NCBI RefSeq assembly: GCF_026711005.1
Contig: NZ_JAPPVJ010000004.1
Coordinates: forward strand, 124,001-188,000
Length of the DNA: 64,000 bases
DNA from: Sphingobacterium sp. UT-1RO-CII-1
GTDB lineage: Bacteria; Bacteroidota; Bacteroidia; Sphingobacteriales; Sphingobacteriaceae
Direction of reading: 5' to 3'
Part shown: in pieces, positions 52,093 through 60,740 of the stretch
Position numbering within the stretch: the stretch's first letter is position 1
Layout: each line of letters starts with the position of its first letter
Translations under genes and position numbers: made by a program
Notes under the pieces: model-generated
What the model was told of the DNA's origin: nothing
Databases searched by the model: none
Seen by the model: only the letters and a program-made list of their open reading frames with translations

Positions 52093-53106
52093 ATGAAAAT
52101 AAAAGTAGCGCTAATAACAGGTGGATATACAGGAGAGGCAGAGGTTTCTTTGAAAAGTTCAGCTTTTGTAGCTGACCATTTAGATCGAAGTAAATATGAT
52201 GTATATAAAATTATCCTGACTGCTGATGATTGGATGTTCACAGATAAATTAGGTATTAAACATCCAGTGAATCGAGAAGACTTTTCTTTATCAATTGGAG
52301 GTGAAACCGTACGCTTTGATGTTGCTTTTATTATTATTCATGGTTCCCCTGGTGAGGATGGGCGTTTACAGGGATATTTTGACATGATAGGCTTACCTTA
52401 TACGACTTGTGGTGCTTTAACTTCTGCTTTAACGATGAATAAGGGCTATACAAAGTCAATCATATCTGACATTCCAGAACTCTATGTAGCTCCCTCTGTT
52501 TTATTGTTTGAAAGCCATCGCTTAAATAGTGTGGCAATGGTTTCTGAAAGACTTAGATTACCTTACTTTGTAAAGCCTAATGCTGGGGGCAGCAGTATTG
52601 GGATGACGAAAGTAAAAAAAGTAGACGAGCTGCAGAAAGCTATTGATAAAGCTTACGATACTGAAAATACAGGAAAGCAGGTGTTAGTAGAAGAGTTTGT
52701 TACGGGGAGGGAGTTTTCGCAAGGTATATTTAAGAATGTAAAAGGTGAGTTAATTGTATTGCCAGCAACTGAAGTAAAAACGACCAGAGAGTTTTTTGAC
52801 TTTGAGGCCAAATACACACCAGGTTTGACCGAGGAAATTACACCTGCAGACTTAACGGATGAACAAAAGTCAAGAGCGGATCGTATTATTAAAGAAATCT
52901 ATATACGTTTAAATTGTAGTGGATTAGTGCGTGTTGATTTCTTTTTGGAGGAGGAAAGCGATAAGTTTTTCTTTATTGAGATTAACACGGTGCCGGGACA
53001 AACTGCACAAAGCTTTATTCCTCAGCAGGTTCGTGCTATGGGAGTGAACGAGTGTACATTTTATAGTGAGTTAATTGAAGCTGCTTTGACGACAAGCAAC
53101 CTTTAG
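52093..53106 (+). CDS. ddl: D-alanine--D-alanine ligase
   Basis: Ddl makes the D-Ala-D-Ala end of the peptidoglycan stem. The 337 residues start VALITGGYTGEAEVSLKSS (the family's GG-x-S-x-E-x-x-V-S site in variant form). IIHGSPGEDGRLQGYFDMIG follows. The ATP-grasp region has PYFVKPNAGGSSIGMTKV and VLVEEFVTGREFSQGI, and the metal site is FFIEINTVPGQT. The loop DFEAKYTPG keeps the EAKY tyrosine, which in known enzymes favours D-Ala over D-lactate, so ordinary vancomycin-binding termini are expected. It is divergent from the PASTA-mltG operon and followed by its own terminator. Confidence 0.95.
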   Translation: MKIKVALITGGYTGEAEVSLKSSAFVADHLDRSKYDVYKIILTADDWMFTDKLGIKHPVNREDFSLSIGGETVRFDVAFIIIHGSPGEDGRLQGYFDMIGLPYTTCGALTSALTMNKGYTKSIISDIPELYVAPSVLLFESHRLNSVAMVSERLRLPYFVKPNAGGSSIGMTKVKKVDELQKAIDKAYDTENTGKQVLVEEFVTGREFSQGIFKNVKGELIVLPATEVKTTREFFDFEAKYTPGLTEEITPADLTDEQKSRADRIIKEIYIRLNCSGLVRVDFFLEEESDKFFFIEINTVPGQTAQSFIPQQVRAMGVNECTFYSELIEAALTTSNL

Positions 53107-53133
53107 ATCTATTTCCACTAGCGATAATTAATT

Positions 53134-53169
53134 ATCCCCCATTAGTAATCTGATCGGGGGATTTTTTTT
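53134..53169 (+). terminator. Rho-independent terminator of ddl
   Basis: ATCCCCC and GGGGGAT form a 7-bp stem with a 15-nt loop, followed by a run of eight T that reaches the folA stop codon on the other strand. Confidence 0.8.
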
Positions 53170-53662
53170 ATATCTTTTCCCATACTTCGAAAGTGAAGTC
53201 ATAGGCATGTTTATCATCTTTCGGATGATATTCTTGATGAGTAAGTTTCCATTGTGCTTGGGGTAACTCAGGGAAGAAGCTATCAGCTTCTATATTTGTA
53301 TGTACTCTGGTTAAAAGTATCTTTTGTGCTAGAGGTAAAGTTTGCTCATAAATATTTGCTCCTCCAATAATGAAAATCTCACGTTCATCGCGACAATAGG
53401 TGAGTACTTCGTCTAATGAATTTGCAACATCAACTTCGTCAGAGACCCAGTTTTGGTTACGTGTAACCACGATATTTCTACGATCCGGTAACGGTTTGCC
53501 AATGGAGTCAAAAGTTTTTCGCCCCATAATAATGGAATGACCTACTGTGTTTTTTTTGAAATATTTAAAGTCGTCCGGAAGATGCCATAGCATTTTGTTG
53601 TCTTTTCCTATAGCATTATTCTCTGCAGCGGCAACTATGATGTTTACTTTTAAATGACTCAT
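53168..53662 (-). CDS. folA: Dihydrofolate reductase
   Basis: FolA reduces dihydrofolate with NADPH. The 164 residues are of normal size and show NIIVAAAENNAIGKDNKMLWHLPDDF (given by parts VAAAENNAIGKDN and MLWHLPDDFKYF, the Met20-like loop and the catalytic Asp). SIIMGRKTFDSIGKPLPDRRNIVVTR contributes the NADPH site, and IFIIGGANIYEQTLP the conserved Gly-Gly. It lies 33 bp after thyA on the same strand; the pair is a common operon because ThyA makes the dihydrofolate that FolA recycles. Confidence 0.96.
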   Translation of the reverse strand: MSHLKVNIIVAAAENNAIGKDNKMLWHLPDDFKYFKKNTVGHSIIMGRKTFDSIGKPLPDRRNIVVTRNQNWVSDEVDVANSLDEVLTYCRDEREIFIIGGANIYEQTLPLAQKILLTRVHTNIEADSFFPELPQAQWKLTHQEYHPKDDKHAYDFTFEVWEKI

Positions 53663-53695
53663 TGTTTAAATAATATATGCTTTTCTAAAATCGTG

Positions 53696-54517
53696 CTAAA
53701 TAGCAACAGGAGCTTTGATATGTGGATGGAAGTCGTAATCTACAAGCTCAAAATCTTCGAATTTGAAATCAAAAATGTTTTTAACCTCAGGGTTTATTTT
53801 CATTTTCGGCAATGCCTTAGGAGTCCTACTGAGTTGTAACTCTGTTTGTTCAAAATGATTACTGTAGACATGAGCATCTCCCAAAGTATGTACAAAATCT
53901 GCTGCCTCCATATCACATACTTGTGCCACCATCATGGTTAATAATGCATAGGAAGCAATGTTAAAAGGAACACCAAGAAAGATGTCTGCACTACGTTGAT
54001 AAAGCTGGCAGGATAGTTGGGGTTTGAAGAGACCTTTTTCAGGTTGAGCTGGTGCTACGTAAAATTGAAAAAAAGCATGACATGGAGGCAGTGCCATGTG
54101 CTCGATTTCTCCAACATTCCAAGCAGACACTATGATTCTCCGCGAGTCAGGATTTTTTTTCAACTGCTGTATTATCTGTGATATTTGGTCTACATATCTT
54201 CCGTCAGCTGTTGGCCATGAACGCCATTGTGAGCCATAAACAGGGCCGAGGTTTCCTTGGTCGTCAGCCCATTCATCCCATATACTAACACCATTTTCTT
54301 TTAAGTATTGTATGTTAGTGTCTCCTTTTAAAAACCAAATTAACTCATGTATTATAGAACGTAAGTGTAGTTTTTTTGTGGTGACTAAAGGAAAGCCTTC
54401 CTTCAGATTGAACCGCATTTGATGTCCAAAAACACTTCTAGTGCCTGTACCGGTTCTGTCACTTTTATCGGTGCCATTTTTATAAACATGTTCTAGTAAA
54501 TCTAAATATTGTTTCAT
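53696..54517 (-). CDS. thyA: Thymidylate synthase
   Basis: ThyA methylates dUMP to dTMP with methylene-tetrahydrofolate. The 273 residues show [19 protein letters not shown] at the start and the active-site cysteine in [15 protein letters not shown]. The dUMP-binding [25 protein letters not shown] is given by its parts [13 protein letters not shown] and [24 protein letters not shown] follows, and the end is [11 protein letters not shown]. Length is slightly above E. coli ThyA (264). It precedes folA and is divergent from mtaB with only about 110 bp between the two likely starts. Confidence 0.97.
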   Translation of the reverse strand: MKQYLDLLEHVYKNGTDKSDRTGTGTRSVFGHQMRFNLKEGFPLVTTKKLHLRSIIHELIWFLKGDTNIQYLKENGVSIWDEWADDQGNLGPVYGSQWRSWPTADGRYVDQISQIIQQLKKNPDSRRIIVSAWNVGEIEHMALPPCHAFFQFYVAPAQPEKGLFKPQLSCQLYQRSADIFLGVPFNIASYALLTMMVAQVCDMEAADFVHTLGDAHVYSNHFEQTELQLSRTPKALPKMKINPEVKNIFDFKFEDFELVDYDFHPHIKAPVAI

Positions 54518-54613
54518 CGGGAAAGATCTGATAGTAAGTTTACGAATATACTTGTTTTTAAATCATTAAAATATCACAATTTATCAACAGCCTATATTTT
54601 AGTTCTTTTTATG

Positions 54614-54621
54614 TATTTTTG
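54614..54621 (+). promoter_or_regulatory. Putative -7 element of mtaB
   Basis: TATTTTTG fits TAnnTTTG and ends 10 bp before the preferred mtaB start, which supports that start over the upstream in-frame ATG at 54509. No good -33 element is visible. Confidence 0.45.
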
Positions 54622-54631
54622 TAAAATTATT

Positions 54632-55951
54632 ATGGATAAAAAAGTTGCTTTTTATACCTTGGGATGTAAGTTGAATTACTCCGAGACGTCTTCAATAGGT
54701 CGTATTTTTAAAGATGCTGGTTATGAAACAACAGCCTTTAATACGAAGGCAGATGTATATATTATCAATACATGTTCTGTTACTGATCATGCTGATAAAA
54801 AGTGTAGGAAGGTCGTTAAGGAGGCATTAAAATACTCTCCCAATGCATATATAACTATTGTAGGTTGTTATGCACAGCTTAAGCCTCAGGAAATTGCGGA
54901 AATACCAGGTGTTGATATGGTGCTAGGGGCAGCAGAAAAATTTAATATTATTGAGCATATTAATGACTTGACGAAAAAGGAAAAAGCTGTTGTTCATAGT
55001 TCGCCTATTGACGAAACCAATCAGTTTATTTCAGCTTATTCTATGGGCGATCGTACGCGTACTTTTTTAAAAGTACAGGACGGTTGTGATTACTCGTGTA
55101 CATTTTGTACTATTCCGCTCGCTCGGGGAGCTAGTCGTTCAGGTAAGATAGAAGATATTGTTAAACAGGCTGAAGAGATTGCAGCATCTGGTGTTAAAGA
55201 AATTGTATTGACAGGTGTTAATATCGGTGATTATGGAATAAGAGATGGGAAACGGCAAGACCGATTTGTAGATCTGGTTACAGCGTTAGACCAAGTAGAA
55301 GGCATAGATCGTATTCGTATTTCTTCTATAGAGCCAAATCTTTTGGCAAATGAAATTATTGAATTTGTAGCAAAGTCCAAACGTTTTGTGCCGCATTTTC
55401 ACATGCCTTTACAGTCGGGGAGTAATAAGGTTTTAGGCATGATGCGTAGGCGTTACAAACGGGAGCTTTATTTAGAACGTGTTGCAAAGATAAAATCTCT
55501 GATGCCTGATGCATGTATCGGTGTCGATGTTATCGTCGGGTTTCCTGGAGAGACAAGAGAAGATTTTCTGGATACTTATAACTTTCTAAACGAGTTAGAT
55601 ATCTCTTATTTACACGTTTTTACTTATTCAGAGCGTGAAAACACTATTGCTGCCCAAATGGAGGGAGCTGTCCCTGGCTCACAACGTAGCGATCGTAGTA
55701 AGATGCTGCATATTCTTTCAGAAAAAAAGAGACGTGCTTTTTATGAAACACAATTGGATAAAACTGGGGAAGTACTGTTTGAAGGAGATATAAAGGATGG
55801 GTATATGCATGGTTTTTCTAAAAACTATGTTAAAGTAAGATCGTTGTATGATCCTTTGCTTGTCAATGAAATTGTCGCTGTGAAGTTTACCTCAATCAGT
55901 GAGCATGGAGATGTAGATGTGGAGGAGTTACCAGCGCTATTAGTTCATTAA
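54632..55951 (+). CDS. mtaB: tRNA t6A37 methylthiotransferase MtaB
   Basis: MtaB is a radical-SAM enzyme that converts t6A37 to ms2t6A37 in tRNA. The 439 residues have the UPF0004 N-terminal cluster domain with Cys in YTLGCKLNYSE, INTCSVTDHADKKC and IVGCYAQLKP. The radical-SAM cluster is DGCDYSCTFCTIPLARG (CxxxCxxC). The TRAM-like C-terminal end is GYMHGFSKNYVKV. The GCKLN rather than GCQMN pattern separates MtaB from MiaB. The frame is open to 54509, overlapping thyA, but ATG 54632 (MDKKVAFYTLGC) matches the family start and follows a promoter-like motif. tsaB at 39094 serves the step before this one. Confidence 0.95.
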   Translation: MDKKVAFYTLGCKLNYSETSSIGRIFKDAGYETTAFNTKADVYIINTCSVTDHADKKCRKVVKEALKYSPNAYITIVGCYAQLKPQEIAEIPGVDMVLGAAEKFNIIEHINDLTKKEKAVVHSSPIDETNQFISAYSMGDRTRTFLKVQDGCDYSCTFCTIPLARGASRSGKIEDIVKQAEEIAASGVKEIVLTGVNIGDYGIRDGKRQDRFVDLVTALDQVEGIDRIRISSIEPNLLANEIIEFVAKSKRFVPHFHMPLQSGSNKVLGMMRRRYKRELYLERVAKIKSLMPDACIGVDVIVGFPGETREDFLDTYNFLNELDISYLHVFTYSERENTIAAQMEGAVPGSQRSDRSKMLHILSEKKRRAFYETQLDKTGEVLFEGDIKDGYMHGFSKNYVKVRSLYDPLLVNEIVAVKFTSISEHGDVDVEELPALLVH

Positions 55952-55966
55952 AAAAATGATTTCTAT

Positions 55967-56006
55967 AAAATAAGAAAGGCGCTTCATGAAGCGCCTTTCT
56001 TATTTT
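55967..56006. terminator. Perfect 40-bp palindrome, bidirectional terminator
   Basis: The 20-bp arms (55967-55986 and 55987-56006) match perfectly with no spacer; the centre is GCGCTTCATGAAGCGC. A-run and T-run ends suit termination of mtaB (+) and the PiT gene (-), whose stop codon overlaps its right end. Confidence 0.85.
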
Positions 56007-58260
56007 ATCGTGTTTTATTTCTAAAGTCACTAAACTCGGTGTGTGTTCTTAATAGTTTGAAAGTTGAACTCACCAGTTCGTTTGTTTCTAATAATATAGA
56101 GAAGTATAGTTTAGAGTTTTTAGGGCTATTTTCTGAGGTGCGGATACGCTCAATTTGAGTGTCCAACATCTCGTTGATAAAGTCCTGTAGTGCATTTCTC
56201 TCGTTAATGATATCATCAATTTTAGTGAAGTCTAAACGTTTGTACATATCATTTATTTTCGAAAACCAGTGACTTAAGTGTTCAGAGACTTGCTTTAAGT
56301 CTTTTGCTTGATTTATCTTTAATGCCTTGTGGTTATTATCAACGTGTGTATGGATATTATTTGATATTACAATTAAATTTTCAACAATATCTTGCAGGTA
56401 ACCTAACGACTTAATATAGTACCTACTTGCTTTTACAGAATTGTCGTCTAAATTGCGAATGAAGTCGTATAGCCAATTGTTTGTTGAATTTAATTCTTTG
56501 TTCAGTTTCCTTATCAATTTACGATCAGTAGATAGCGAATTTAAATCTTGATTGATTAAAGCATCAATCATTTCCTTATATAAAATGTTGGTCTTTGTGA
56601 CCACCTCGCTGATTTGGGCTGCTTTGGCTTCTGTTACTTGTTGTATAGTTTGAATATTTTGTTTAGCAAGCTTTTGTTTTTCTAATTCTTTCTCTTTAAC
56701 CTTTTTATCGTGGTTTTTAGCGTTTTTCCATAACAAGAAAACTAAAACTGCTAATATGCCTATAAACGCATATATGTCGCCAACTTTTAAAAGATAGGCC
56801 GCAATAAAAGCTCCTAAGAAAGCAAAAGCTGCTGTGACAAACCAACCACCAATAACATGGAAAACGCCAGAAACTCTATATACAGCACTTTCGCGGTCCC
56901 AAGCACGGTCGGCAAAAGCTGTACCCATAGCCACCATAAAGGTTACATAAGTGGTAGAAAGAGGAAGTTTCATAGATGTTCCAAGTGCAATTAGGCTACT
57001 TGCAACCATCAGGTTGACAGATGCACGAACCATATCAAACATAGGTTCATCATCTGATTTCTTTTTAGTTGCTATTGGCGCTTCGAATTTTTTATTTAAG
57101 CTACTCTGTAGCGTTCTTGGCATAATATATCTTAAGCCATTACCTAGAGTAATAAAGAAGCGAACAATGATACGGGAAGGATAGTTTGCTTCGAACTTTT
57201 CATCTCCACCACCTTGGCTAGACAAGCTCATTTCAGTTTCTATTACTGTTTTTGCTTTCTTTGAAGTCCATAGCGTAACAACCATAATGAGGCCTGATAT
57301 TAATAATATCCAAATAGGCGCTACAATTTCATCATCAGCTAGGGCAGTCATCATAAAGCTCGAAGTATCCGCCGCACCTGCTTGTGAAAAGATACCAATT
57401 GCTTGATAAGCAGCTACAGGTACTCCAATGAAATTAACCAAGTCGTTCCCTGCAAACGAAAGAGCTAACGCAAAAGTGCCTATTGTAATAATCAGCTTAA
57501 AGATATTCACTTTTAGCTGAATGGCTATATAACTTATTATAGTGAAAAGAACAAAACAACCAGCAAGTAATGCCATTTCGTGTGTGGCTATCCAACCTTT
57601 TACATCTGATCCAATGAAGGAAACTTCTTTTAGACCTTTAATAAGGATAAAGTAAGAAATTGAAGCTAAGGCTAACCCTCCAAAAAATGGGCCTACTGTT
57701 TTTTCTTTCTCGACAAATTTGAATGTAAACAAAAGACGTGACACATATTGTACAATCATTCCTACTGTAAACGAAACCCCAACAGATAAGACGATACTAA
57801 AGACTATCTCTGAGGCTTTTTTCGTATTTATAAAAGAGGCTAACTGATTCCAAGCTAAATCGTTGGTTACAATTTTATAGATAGCTAAACTTACAGCTGC
57901 TCCAAGCAGTTCAAAGACTATGGATACTGTTGTTGATGTTGGAAGACCAAAGTAATTAAATAGGTCAAGTAAGATAACATCTGTGACCATTACAGCCAGA
58001 AAGATGATCATTACATCATGAAACGAGAATTGTGCAGGTACAAAAATACCGCTTCGGGCTATTTCCATCATACCGCTCGAGAAAACTGCACCGCACAGTA
58101 TACCCAAGCTTGCAACAACCATGATAGTTTTGAAGGGGATAGCTTTAGAGCCAATTGCTGAGTTTAAAAAGTTAACCGCGTCGTTACTTACGCCAACCAT
58201 TAAGTCAATCGCAGCTAAAGCAACAATTACGAGAAGAACAATCAGTAGATAATTTTCCAT
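56005..58260 (-). CDS. PiT-family inorganic phosphate transporter with C-terminal PhoU-like extension
   Basis: The 751 residues split into a transporter (~1-505) and a cytoplasmic helical tail (~510-751). The transporter has the two PHO4 repeats, marked by MVGVSNDAVNFLNSAIGSKAI and ALSFAGNDLVNFIGVPVAA, plus KLPLSTTYVTFMVAMGTAF. It imports phosphate with a proton or sodium ion. The tail starts with a lysine-rich coiled coil (KEKELEKQKLAKQNIQTIQQ) and then resembles a DUF47/PhoU-like helical bundle (NLIVISNNIHTHVDNNHKAL). PiT proteins of E. coli have ~500 residues, so the tail is a fusion. Bacteroidota often show it, and it may regulate transport. There is no phoU or pst gene nearby. Confidence 0.93.
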   Translation of the reverse strand: MENYLLIVLLVIVALAAIDLMVGVSNDAVNFLNSAIGSKAIPFKTIMVVASLGILCGAVFSSGMMEIARSGIFVPAQFSFHDVMIIFLAVMVTDVILLDLFNYFGLPTSTTVSIVFELLGAAVSLAIYKIVTNDLAWNQLASFINTKKASEIVFSIVLSVGVSFTVGMIVQYVSRLLFTFKFVEKEKTVGPFFGGLALASISYFILIKGLKEVSFIGSDVKGWIATHEMALLAGCFVLFTIISYIAIQLKVNIFKLIITIGTFALALSFAGNDLVNFIGVPVAAYQAIGIFSQAGAADTSSFMMTALADDEIVAPIWILLISGLIMVVTLWTSKKAKTVIETEMSLSSQGGGDEKFEANYPSRIIVRFFITLGNGLRYIMPRTLQSSLNKKFEAPIATKKKSDDEPMFDMVRASVNLMVASSLIALGTSMKLPLSTTYVTFMVAMGTAFADRAWDRESAVYRVSGVFHVIGGWFVTAAFAFLGAFIAAYLLKVGDIYAFIGILAVLVFLLWKNAKNHDKKVKEKELEKQKLAKQNIQTIQQVTEAKAAQISEVVTKTNILYKEMIDALINQDLNSLSTDRKLIRKLNKELNSTNNWLYDFIRNLDDNSVKASRYYIKSLGYLQDIVENLIVISNNIHTHVDNNHKALKINQAKDLKQVSEHLSHWFSKINDMYKRLDFTKIDDIINERNALQDFINEMLDTQIERIRTSENSPKNSKLYFSILLETNELVSSTFKLLRTHTEFSDFRNKTR

Positions 58261-58468
58261 TAATTAGATGTTTGTAATAGTGCAAAGGTCGGTTTAAAAT
58301 CGATAAGTTATATTAATTTAATGTTAAGTTTGAATTAATATCGATTTAATAGCCGTGATTATATAACATGTTTTCTGCCTACCACTGTAATAAAAGCTTC
58401 TAGAGCGTTGTAAAAGCTTGTCGCTTGTTGAAAAATAGTGGGTTTTTAAGTGAAATAATTGTTAAGAA

Positions 58469-59386
58469 TTACTGTGCGCTTGTCGTATCTTTTTTTCTAT
58501 TGAGATTTAAAATAATCACAACAATGATGATAGCAAGTACACCTATAAACTGAATCTGTGAAACAGGCTCTTTTAATACGAGGTAAGACATGCATACGGC
58601 CACTGGGAGCTCTACCGAGCTCAAAATCCCAGCTAAAGAAACACCGGTTTTGGGTATGCCATATGTAAATAATACAGGTGGAAGCACGGTGCCGAAAACA
58701 GAGAGTAAGAGGCCGTATTTCCAGAGGGATGATAAAGTGTCTGGCTGAAAGAGTGTTATAGGTTGTAGTAAAATGAAGATAAAGATAAATGCACCAGAAA
58801 CCATGAAAGCACTTTTTTGTAAAGGCGGGTGATCATTACCAACACGGCCACTTACGAGAAGAAAGATAGAGTAGGCTGTCGCTGCAAAAATACCGTATAA
58901 AACTCCCAGTATATTAACGTCTTTTAGGTCTTGTTCAAACATTCCAGTAGCCAATAAAGTGCTCAATAGTATAATAAAGATACAAATACTTTGTTTTTTT
59001 GTAGGGCGCTGCTTAAAAAGTAAAAACTCGATGAGTTGTCCTATCCAGATGTATTGCATTAAAAGAACGATAGCTAAAGAAGCAGGAATGAGTTGTACTG
59101 ATTTATAATATAGAATACTTACAGAGCCAGTAGCAATACCACTTAACAAGATGTGCCATTTAGGTGTGTTGGATTTAAAAGAATGGAAGTAGCTTTTATT
59201 GAATAGGTAAATAGTAGTTAAAATAAACCATAGTATCAACATCCCGAATAAAGCTTGTATACCAGTTATTTCACCTAGAGAAAAACCTTCAGCATAAGCT
59301 TTTTTTACAAATGTGGAAAGTATCCCAAAACTTGCAGCCCCTAAAAAGACTGCAATAATTCCTTTTATTTTATCTTTATTCATCAC
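58469..59386 (-). CDS. EamA/DMT-family transporter
   Basis: The 305 residues have ten membrane helices in two EamA repeats. The first starts at IIAVFLGAASFGILSTFVKK and includes LIPASLAIVLLMQYIWIGQLIEFL (ends LIPASLAIVL and WIGQLIEFL). The second starts near DVNILGVLYGIFAATAYSIFL and ends KEPVSQIQFIGVLAIIIVVI. The family moves metabolites or drugs; the cargo is not evident. It is divergent from the NlpC/P60 gene with only 66 bp between start codons. A TACCTTCG sequence just upstream resembles a -7 element with one mismatch. Confidence 0.93.
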   Translation of the reverse strand: MMNKDKIKGIIAVFLGAASFGILSTFVKKAYAEGFSLGEITGIQALFGMLILWFILTTIYLFNKSYFHSFKSNTPKWHILLSGIATGSVSILYYKSVQLIPASLAIVLLMQYIWIGQLIEFLLFKQRPTKKQSICIFIILLSTLLATGMFEQDLKDVNILGVLYGIFAATAYSIFLLVSGRVGNDHPPLQKSAFMVSGAFIFIFILLQPITLFQPDTLSSLWKYGLLLSVFGTVLPPVLFTYGIPKTGVSLAGILSSVELPVAVCMSYLVLKEPVSQIQFIGVLAIIIVVIILNLNRKKDTTSAQ

Positions 59387-59416
59387 GGAGGCGAAGGTAC
59401 ATAATATTAGAATTGT

Positions 59417-59448
59417 TTTGATTAAAGTCGGTCCGTTGTTTATATTTG
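59417..59448 (+). promoter_or_regulatory. Bacteroidota-type promoter of the NlpC/P60 gene
   Basis: TTTG (59417-59420), 20 bp, then TATATTTG (59441-59448) is a full match to the -33/-7 consensus. It ends 4 bp before the start codon, predicting a nearly leaderless mRNA. Confidence 0.7.
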
Positions 59449-59452
59449 TTTT

Positions 59453-60058
59453 ATGGTAACTAGAAATATACGTGTATCTTATATTTTTTACATTGCAGTT
59501 TTAAGTGCCCTGCTACTTTCTTCCTGTGCAACAAAAAGAAAGGTTCTAGTGAATCCCGCATCTAATAAAGGGAGGCCTTTAGAAAAAAAAACAGTATTGA
59601 CTGATGCTAGCGATGCTAGAGATATTGTTTTAACAGGTGCTAAGTATGACGATTACGCAAGGTTGTTGGGGGTTGCAACGAAAGAACTTAATAATAAATC
59701 ACTTTATAATTTTATTGATAGTTGGATGGGGAGTCCTCACCGCCTGGGAGGAAGTCATAAAAGTGGTATAGATTGTTCGCGCTTTGTGGGAATATTATAT
59801 GAGAGTGTGTATGGTAAAGATCTGCCGCGCACTTCTCGAGATATGGGTGACCGTGTAAAACGGAAGTATGAAAAGGGGTTGAAGGAAGGAGACCTTGTTT
59901 TTTTCTCTTTTGGAGGAAAAAATATAGATCATGTTGGGGTGTATCTTCAGAATAATAAGTTTGTACATGTTTCAACGAAGCGAGGTGTTATAATTTCCAA
60001 TTTGCGCGACTCATGGTATTATAAATACTTTGTAAGAGCTGGAACACCTACAATCTAA
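59453..60058 (+). CDS. NlpC/P60 (C40) cell-wall peptidase lipoprotein
   Basis: The 201 residues start with a lipoprotein signal (FYIAVLSALLLSSC, Cys25). After a ~65-residue linker comes the NlpC/P60 domain (~85-198). The catalytic Cys is in SGIDCSRFVGILY, the His in KNIDHVGVYLQNN, and a third polar residue in FVHVSTKRGV; SPHRLGGSHKSG is the usual lead-in. Such enzymes cleave D-Glu-diaminopimelate bonds in peptidoglycan stems, matching the DAP-type wall predicted from murE. The lipid anchor places it in the periplasm or outer membrane. The next gene on the same strand starts 91 bp downstream. Confidence 0.93.
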   Translation: MVTRNIRVSYIFYIAVLSALLLSSCATKRKVLVNPASNKGRPLEKKTVLTDASDARDIVLTGAKYDDYARLLGVATKELNNKSLYNFIDSWMGSPHRLGGSHKSGIDCSRFVGILYESVYGKDLPRTSRDMGDRVKRKYEKGLKEGDLVFFSFGGKNIDHVGVYLQNNKFVHVSTKRGVIISNLRDSWYYKYFVRAGTPTI

Positions 60059-60122
60059 CAATTAGATTACATAAATCTTGTAAATGTAAACTATTAGCAG
60101 ATATTAGTTCATGCATATTGTG

Positions 60123-60130
60123 TATTTTTG
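60123..60130 (+). promoter_or_regulatory. Putative -7 element of the small unknown gene
   Basis: TATTTTTG followed by C fits TAnnTTTG, 19 bp before the start at 60150. No -33 match at normal spacing. Confidence 0.4.
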
Positions 60131-60149
60131 CACAATATTTTAAAAGGTC

Positions 60150-60650
60150 ATGACAAAAAGAACGAAAACTATATTTTTAGGATTGTGTGTTATTGGATCA
60201 TTCCTAATTTATTGTGTGTTTTATTACGCCAATATGGTGAAAAATGCGCCTTTCCGTTTTAGTGATTTCGAATCTATAACTTTGCAATATGGCATGCGTG
60301 ATTCGATGTTAAATTCATATAATTCTTTGACAAATGACTACCAATACTTAACAAATGAGGGGGAAGTCGTTCAGAAGAAGTTAAAACTATCTAAAGATGA
60401 TCTTTTGTATTTGCACCGTAAAGCAATGGAAATGGGATTTTGGAACGTTGAAGATGATATGACGACAATCCGTAAAGATTCTTTGGACGGGTTGGATATC
60501 CCGAGGTATATATTAGAGTATACTTATAAAGACAAGGGAAAACGAGTTGTTTTTGATACCGATTACCCTGGTAATCAAAAAATGAAAGATGCAGTTGCTA
60601 CAACCATCGAAGAGGTTATTAGTATGCTAAATGTTGTGAACGCACGTTAA
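60150..60650 (+). CDS. Small membrane-anchored protein of unknown function
   Basis: I do not recognise this protein. The 166 residues have one N-terminal helix (~8-29, IFLGLCVIGSFLIYCVFYYA) and a ~135-residue extracytoplasmic part. That part looks like a small alpha/beta domain: FESITLQYGMRDSMLNSYNS, then KLSKDDLLYLHRKAMEMGFW, LEYTYKDKGKRVVFDTDYPG and MKDAVATTIEEVISML. There are no cysteines in the exported part and no catalytic motif. It has its own promoter-like element and lies between the NlpC/P60 and phosphoesterase genes, all on the plus strand. Confidence 0.8.
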   Translation: MTKRTKTIFLGLCVIGSFLIYCVFYYANMVKNAPFRFSDFESITLQYGMRDSMLNSYNSLTNDYQYLTNEGEVVQKKLKLSKDDLLYLHRKAMEMGFWNVEDDMTTIRKDSLDGLDIPRYILEYTYKDKGKRVVFDTDYPGNQKMKDAVATTIEEVISMLNVVNAR

Positions 60651-60709
60651 TTACCTCTAGTATATATTTAATTTAATAGTTTGTTAATATAGCTTTTATT
60701 TTGGAAGAC

Positions 60710-60717
60710 TATCTTTG
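60710..60717 (+). promoter_or_regulatory. Putative -7 element of the phosphoesterase gene
   Basis: TATCTTTG fits TAnnTTTG, 23 bp before the start at 60741. TTTG lies 26 bp upstream, longer than the usual spacing. Confidence 0.4.
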
Positions 60718-60740
60718 ATGGTATATCAAAATAAAAGTTT

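Noticed and set aside
52093..53106. D-alanine--D-lactate type ligase (vancomycin resistance type)
   Set aside because: The loop keeps the EAKY tyrosine typical of D-Ala-D-Ala enzymes.
54509..54631. Upstream extension of MtaB by 41 residues, overlapping thyA
   Set aside because: The family starts at MDKKVAFYTLGC, and a -7-like motif lies within the extension.
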